From: Dichotomicrobium thermohalophilum
GTDB lineage: Bacteria; Pseudomonadota; Alphaproteobacteria; Rhizobiales; Rhodomicrobiaceae
Direction of reading: 5' to 3'
NCBI RefSeq assembly: GCF_003550175.1
Contig: NZ_QXDF01000001.1
Span: 1,884,501 to 1,948,500, forward strand
Length of the DNA: 64,000 nt
Shown here: positions 60,790 to 64,000 of the stretch, one piece after another
Position numbering within the stretch: the first letter of the stretch is position 1
Layout: every line of letters begins with the position of its first letter
Translations under genes and position numbers: made by a program
The notes under the pieces: generated by a model
Databases searched by the model: none
The model's input: the letters and a program-made list of their open reading frames with translations, nothing else
What the model was told of the DNA's origin: nothing

Positions 60790-62004
60790 ATGGATTATAA
60801 CGGGTTTTTCCGCGACCGGCTGGAGGATCTCCGCAAGGAGGGGAATTACCGTATCTTTGCAGAGCTGGAACGCCGGGCGGGGAACTTCCCGCGCGCCAAA
60901 CAGTATCGCGAGGACGGCGAGGCCGAGGTCACCGTTTGGTGCTCCAACGATTATCTGGGCATGGGCCAGCACCCGGTCGTGCTTCAGGCGATGCACGAGG
61001 CGCTGGACCACTGCGGCGCAGGCGCGGGCGGCACGCGCAACATCTCGGGCACAAACCACTACCACGTGTTGCTGGAGCGCGAACTCGCCGACCTCCACGG
61101 CAAGGAAGCCGCCCTTCTGTTCACCTCCGGTTATGTATCGAACTGGGCCTCCCTGAGCACGCTTGCCGCGCGCATCCCTGGCTGCGTCGTCTTCTCCGAC
61201 GAAGGCAACCACGCCTCCATGATCGAAGGCATCCGCCATTCGCGCGCGGAAAAGCGCATCTGGAAGCACAACGACCCGGAAGACCTCGACCGTCAGCTTA
61301 GCGAGTACCCGAAAGAGACGCCGAAGCTCGTCGCTTTTGAGTCGGTCTATTCGATGGACGGCGACATCGCTCCGATCGCCGAGATCTGTGATGTCGCCGA
61401 CAAGCACGGCGCCATGACCTATCTCGACGAAGTGCACGCGGTCGGCCTCTACGGACCGCGCGGTGGCGGGATCGCCGAGCGCGAAGGACTGATGGACAGG
61501 CTGACGGTCATCGAGGGCACACTGGGCAAGGCGTTCGGCGTGGTCGGCGGTTACATTACCGGCACAAGGGAGCTTTGCGACTTCGTGCGCAGCTTCGCCT
61601 CCGGCTTCATCTTCACCACCGCCCTGCCCCCGGCCGTGGCCGCCGGCGCGATTGCCAGCATCCGGCATCTCAAGCAAAGCTCCATCGAGCGCGAACGACA
61701 CCAACGCGTGGTCGCCAAGGTCCGCCGCAAGCTGGACGCCATCGGCATCCCGTACCTGCCGAACCCGAGCCACATCGTGCCGGTGATGGTGAAAGACCCG
61801 GTCAAGTGCCGCTGGATCAGCGACTGGCTGATGGATCATCACGGCATCTATGTCCAGCCGATCAACTACCCGACCGTACCGAAGGGGACCGAACGGCTGC
61901 GCATCACGCCCTCGCCGATCCATACGGATGCCGACATCGACAAGCTGGTATCCGCGCTCAACGAATTGTGGTCGGAATGCGCGCTGGCGCGGGCCGTGGC
62001 CTAG
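60790..62004 (+). CDS. hemA: 5-aminolevulinate synthase
   Basis: 404 aa. Condenses glycine and succinyl-CoA (C4 pathway). [29 protein letters not shown] (first blocks), [10 protein letters not shown], and the PLP Lys K247 in [14 protein letters not shown] are diagnostic. GGAGGAGAG precedes the ATG at 60790. Placement in the pigment cluster suggests control with bacteriochlorophyll synthesis. Confidence 0.97.
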   Translation: MDYNGFFRDRLEDLRKEGNYRIFAELERRAGNFPRAKQYREDGEAEVTVWCSNDYLGMGQHPVVLQAMHEALDHCGAGAGGTRNISGTNHYHVLLERELADLHGKEAALLFTSGYVSNWASLSTLAARIPGCVVFSDEGNHASMIEGIRHSRAEKRIWKHNDPEDLDRQLSEYPKETPKLVAFESVYSMDGDIAPIAEICDVADKHGAMTYLDEVHAVGLYGPRGGGIAEREGLMDRLTVIEGTLGKAFGVVGGYITGTRELCDFVRSFASGFIFTTALPPAVAAGAIASIRHLKQSSIERERHQRVVAKVRRKLDAIGIPYLPNPSHIVPVMVKDPVKCRWISDWLMDHHGIYVQPINYPTVPKGTERLRITPSPIHTDADIDKLVSALNELWSECALARAVA

Positions 62005-62018
62005 CTGTCACCAAAGAC

Positions 62019-62047
62019 TGCTGGCGCGGCCGCGTGACGTGCCAGCA
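62019..62047 (+). repeat. Inverted repeat between hemA and bchI
   Basis: TGCTGGC and GCCAGCA form a 7-bp stem around a 15-nt GC-rich loop. No T-run follows, so it is probably an mRNA stem in the 76-nt gap. Confidence 0.4.
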
Positions 62048-62080
62048 ATCAGTCAACGTGCGAGGGAGAGTGGCTGCTTA

Positions 62081-63145
62081 ATGGCTGCGCCTTATCCGTT
62101 CTCAGCGATCGTCGGCCAGGACGAGATGAAGCTGGCGCTGATGATCGCGGCGATCGACCCGTCCATTGGCGGCGTTCTGGCCTTCGGCGAGCGGGGCACG
62201 GGCAAGTCTACGGCCGTTCGGGCGCTGGCCGCGCTGCTGCCCCCGATCGAGGCGATCGAGGGCTGCCCCTATCACTGCGATCCGGCAAAACCCTGCGGCC
62301 TTAGCGAAGCCTGCGCCGCGGCTGCGGAGAGAGGCGCGACGCCGTCCGTCCACACCATCTCTGTTCCGGTGGTCGATCTGCCCTTGGGCGCCACTGAAGA
62401 CAGGATCGTCGGTGCGCTCGACCTAGAACGCGCCCTCACCCGCGGAGAGAAAGCCTTCGAGCCGGGCCTTCTCGCGTATGCCAACCGCGGCTTTCTGTAT
62501 ATCGACGAGGCGAACCTGCTGGAGGACCACCTGGTCGACTTGCTGCTCGACGTGGCCGCCACCGGACAGAACATCGTCGAGCGCGAAGGCCTGAGCATCC
62601 GTCACCCGGCGCGCTTCGTTCTGGTGGGCAGCGGCAACCCGGAGGAAGGCGAGTTGCGCCCGCAGCTTCTCGACCGCTTCGGGCTGTTTGTGGAAGTGGC
62701 CGCGCCGCGGGATCTGGACGAGCGCGTGCAGGTGATCCGCCGACGCGACGCGTTCGAACGCGACCCATCCGCCTTCCACGAGGCGTGGCAGGCTGAGGAG
62801 GATGGCCTGCGCGCATCGATCGCCGGGGCAAAGGAGAGCCTGAACGAGGTCGACGTGCCGGATGAGGTCGTTGCGCGAGCCGCGGAGCTGTGCGTAAGCC
62901 TTGGCACCGATGGGTTGCGCGGGGAGTTGACGCTCATCCGCGCAGCGCGCGCGCTTGCCGCGCTGGAGGGCGCCCCGGCGGCGACGCAGGACCACTTGCG
63001 CCGCGTTGCCCCGGCCGCACTGCGCCACCGTCTGCGGCGCGATCCGCTCGATGAAGCCGGCTCGGGCGTGCGCGTCGACCGTGCCATCGGTGAAATTTTC
63101 GGCGGGGAAACGGGCCGGGACGCGGCCCGTACAGCGGCACAGTGA
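62081..63145 (+). CDS. bchI: Magnesium chelatase ATPase subunit I
   Basis: 354 aa, AAA+ ATPase that drives Mg insertion with BchD and BchH. Walker A is GERGTGKST (residues 36-44), Walker B is [17 protein letters not shown], and the arginine-finger region is PQLLDRFGL. The ATG begins [16 protein letters not shown] as in relatives; GAGGGAGAG lies upstream. Confidence 0.96.
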   Translation: MAAPYPFSAIVGQDEMKLALMIAAIDPSIGGVLAFGERGTGKSTAVRALAALLPPIEAIEGCPYHCDPAKPCGLSEACAAAAERGATPSVHTISVPVVDLPLGATEDRIVGALDLERALTRGEKAFEPGLLAYANRGFLYIDEANLLEDHLVDLLLDVAATGQNIVEREGLSIRHPARFVLVGSGNPEEGELRPQLLDRFGLFVEVAAPRDLDERVQVIRRRDAFERDPSAFHEAWQAEEDGLRASIAGAKESLNEVDVPDEVVARAAELCVSLGTDGLRGELTLIRAARALAALEGAPAATQDHLRRVAPAALRHRLRRDPLDEAGSGVRVDRAIGEIFGGETGRDAARTAAQ

Positions 63146-64000
63146 GCGGCCAGGACGGCCCCGGCCTCGAGCATGGCGCGCACTGGCGCGGCGACATGCT
63201 CGTGGCGGATTCGCTTCCCTTCGAGGCCGATACCGGCCCGACCGCTTGGCAGAACGCCCTGTTGGCCGCCGCGCTGTTCGCGGTCGATCCTGTCGGCCTC
63301 GGCGGCATCACGATCCATGCCCATGCCGGCCCGGTCCGCGATCAATGGCAAGCCTATCTCGACTCGCTCTGGCCCGCCGATACACCGCGCCGCCTTGCCC
63401 CCCCGAATATCGCCGATGACCGTCTTATCGGCGGTCTCGATATCGCCGCGACGCTGCGCGCGGGCCACCCTGTGGCCGATAGGGGTCTGCTGGCGGAGGC
63501 GGACGGCGGGTTCGTTCTTCTGGCAATGGCCGAGCGGGTGCCACTCTCCACGGCCGCGCGGATCACGGCCGCGATGGACCGCGGCGCTGTGGTGCTGCAG
63601 CGCGACGGTCTGGCGATCACCATGCCGACGCGCTTCGGCGTGGTCGCGCTCGATGAAAGCATCGGCGAGGACGAAAGCCCACCCAGCGGGCTGACCGACC
63701 GGCTCGCCTTCGCGGTGGACCTGCACGGCGTGTCCTGGGGCGAGGCATCGCAGGACGCCGGCGCGCCCGATGCCGACAAGATCGCCGCGGCCCGCGCGCG
63801 GTTGGCCGGCGTTTCTGTGGCAGACGAGATCATCAGGCGGCTCAGCGCCGTCTCGCTGGAACTCGGGATTCCCTCGGCGCGCGCGCCCTTCTTCGCGGTC
63901 CGCGCCGCCTGCGCCGCGGCCGCGTTGGACGGCCGCGACGAAGTGAAGGAGGCGGACGCGGTTCTGGCGTCGCGACTGGTGCTCGCGCACCGCGCACAGC
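63142..64000 (+). CDS. bchD: Magnesium chelatase subunit D, N-terminal part
   Basis: The frame opens with GTG in GTGAGC, overlapping the bchI stop by 4 nt, and stays open to the window edge (286 codons). [20 protein letters not shown] and [19 protein letters not shown] match the BchD N-terminal AAA-like domain, which lacks a full Walker A. The proline/acid linker and the C-terminal VWA domain lie beyond the window. Confidence 0.92.
   Translation, partial: MSGQDGPGLEHGAHWRGDMLVADSLPFEADTGPTAWQNALLAAALFAVDPVGLGGITIHAHAGPVRDQWQAYLDSLWPADTPRRLAPPNIADDRLIGGLDIAATLRAGHPVADRGLLAEADGGFVLLAMAERVPLSTAARITAAMDRGAVVLQRDGLAITMPTRFGVVALDESIGEDESPPSGLTDRLAFAVDLHGVSWGEASQDAGAPDADKIAAARARLAGVSVADEIIRRLSAVSLELGIPSARAPFFAVRAACAAAALDGRDEVKEADAVLASRLVLAHRAQ

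Overview
The window reads as a high-GC alphaproteobacterial chromosome, most like a phototrophic member of the Hyphomicrobiales. The evidence is the gene order: rluD-rpoH, cysE next to a DUF3126 gene, the iscR-suf operon, a GapR (DUF2312) / N-formylglutamate amidohydrolase / DUF1036 / pyruvate kinase block, rne-amiC-mrcA-prfB, and then a bacteriochlorophyll-type photosynthesis gene cluster. Genus-level placement is inference. No insertion sequences, prophage, integrase or CRISPR array were seen.

Layout. 1-4230: the end of an L,D-transpeptidase gene, a small membrane protein, tRNA-Glu(CTC), a DUF6476-like gene, rluD, rpoH and a diacylglycerol-kinase-like lipid kinase. 4230-8400: a structured intergenic stretch with a candidate 45-aa protein, cysE, DUF3126, an alpha/beta hydrolase, a small secreted protein, and an Hsp20 gene with a ROSE-type RNA thermometer in its leader. 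8467-16413: the Fe-S assembly operon on the minus strand (iscR, a cysteine desulfurase, sufBCDS, a DUF59 gene, sufA), with a near-consensus IscR type-1 site over its promoter and a terminator at the far end. 16543-30084: housekeeping and hypothetical genes, including gluQRS, djlA, gapR, an N-formylglutamate amidohydrolase joined in frame to DUF1244, glycerate kinase, pyk, a secreted PAN-domain gene interrupted by an in-frame UGA, an EF-G paralogue and msrP. 30140-39020: rne, then amiC, mrcA and prfB, the last with a programmed +1 frameshift.

39312-64000 (open at the right edge) is a photosynthesis cluster in two divergent arms. The minus arm is aerR-ppsR-bchG-(PucC-like)-bchP-tspO. The plus arm is bchF-N-B-H-L-M-lhaA-puhA-puhB-puhC-(conserved orf)-acsF-puhE-hemA-bchI-bchD. 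Together they cover 5-aminolevulinate synthesis (hemA), Mg insertion (bchH/I/D), methylation (bchM), O2-dependent ring-E cyclisation (acsF), dark protochlorophyllide reduction (bchLNB), C3 vinyl hydration (bchF), esterification and phytyl reduction (bchG, bchP), reaction-centre H subunit and its assembly factors (puhABCE, lhaA), and redox/light repression (ppsR with its B12-binding antirepressor aerR). pufBALM, bchCXYZ and crt genes are not in this window. Genes are tightly packed with many 1-4 nt stop/start overlaps, so both arms look like long operons.

The best leads are the UGA at a conserved Cys position of the PAN domain, the stop-less junction between the amidohydrolase and DUF1244 with a strong internal Shine-Dalgarno, the RNA thermometer, the IscR operator, and a 42-bp dyad between ppsR and bchG that resembles the bchF promoter region. 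No wholly new multi-gene system was found.
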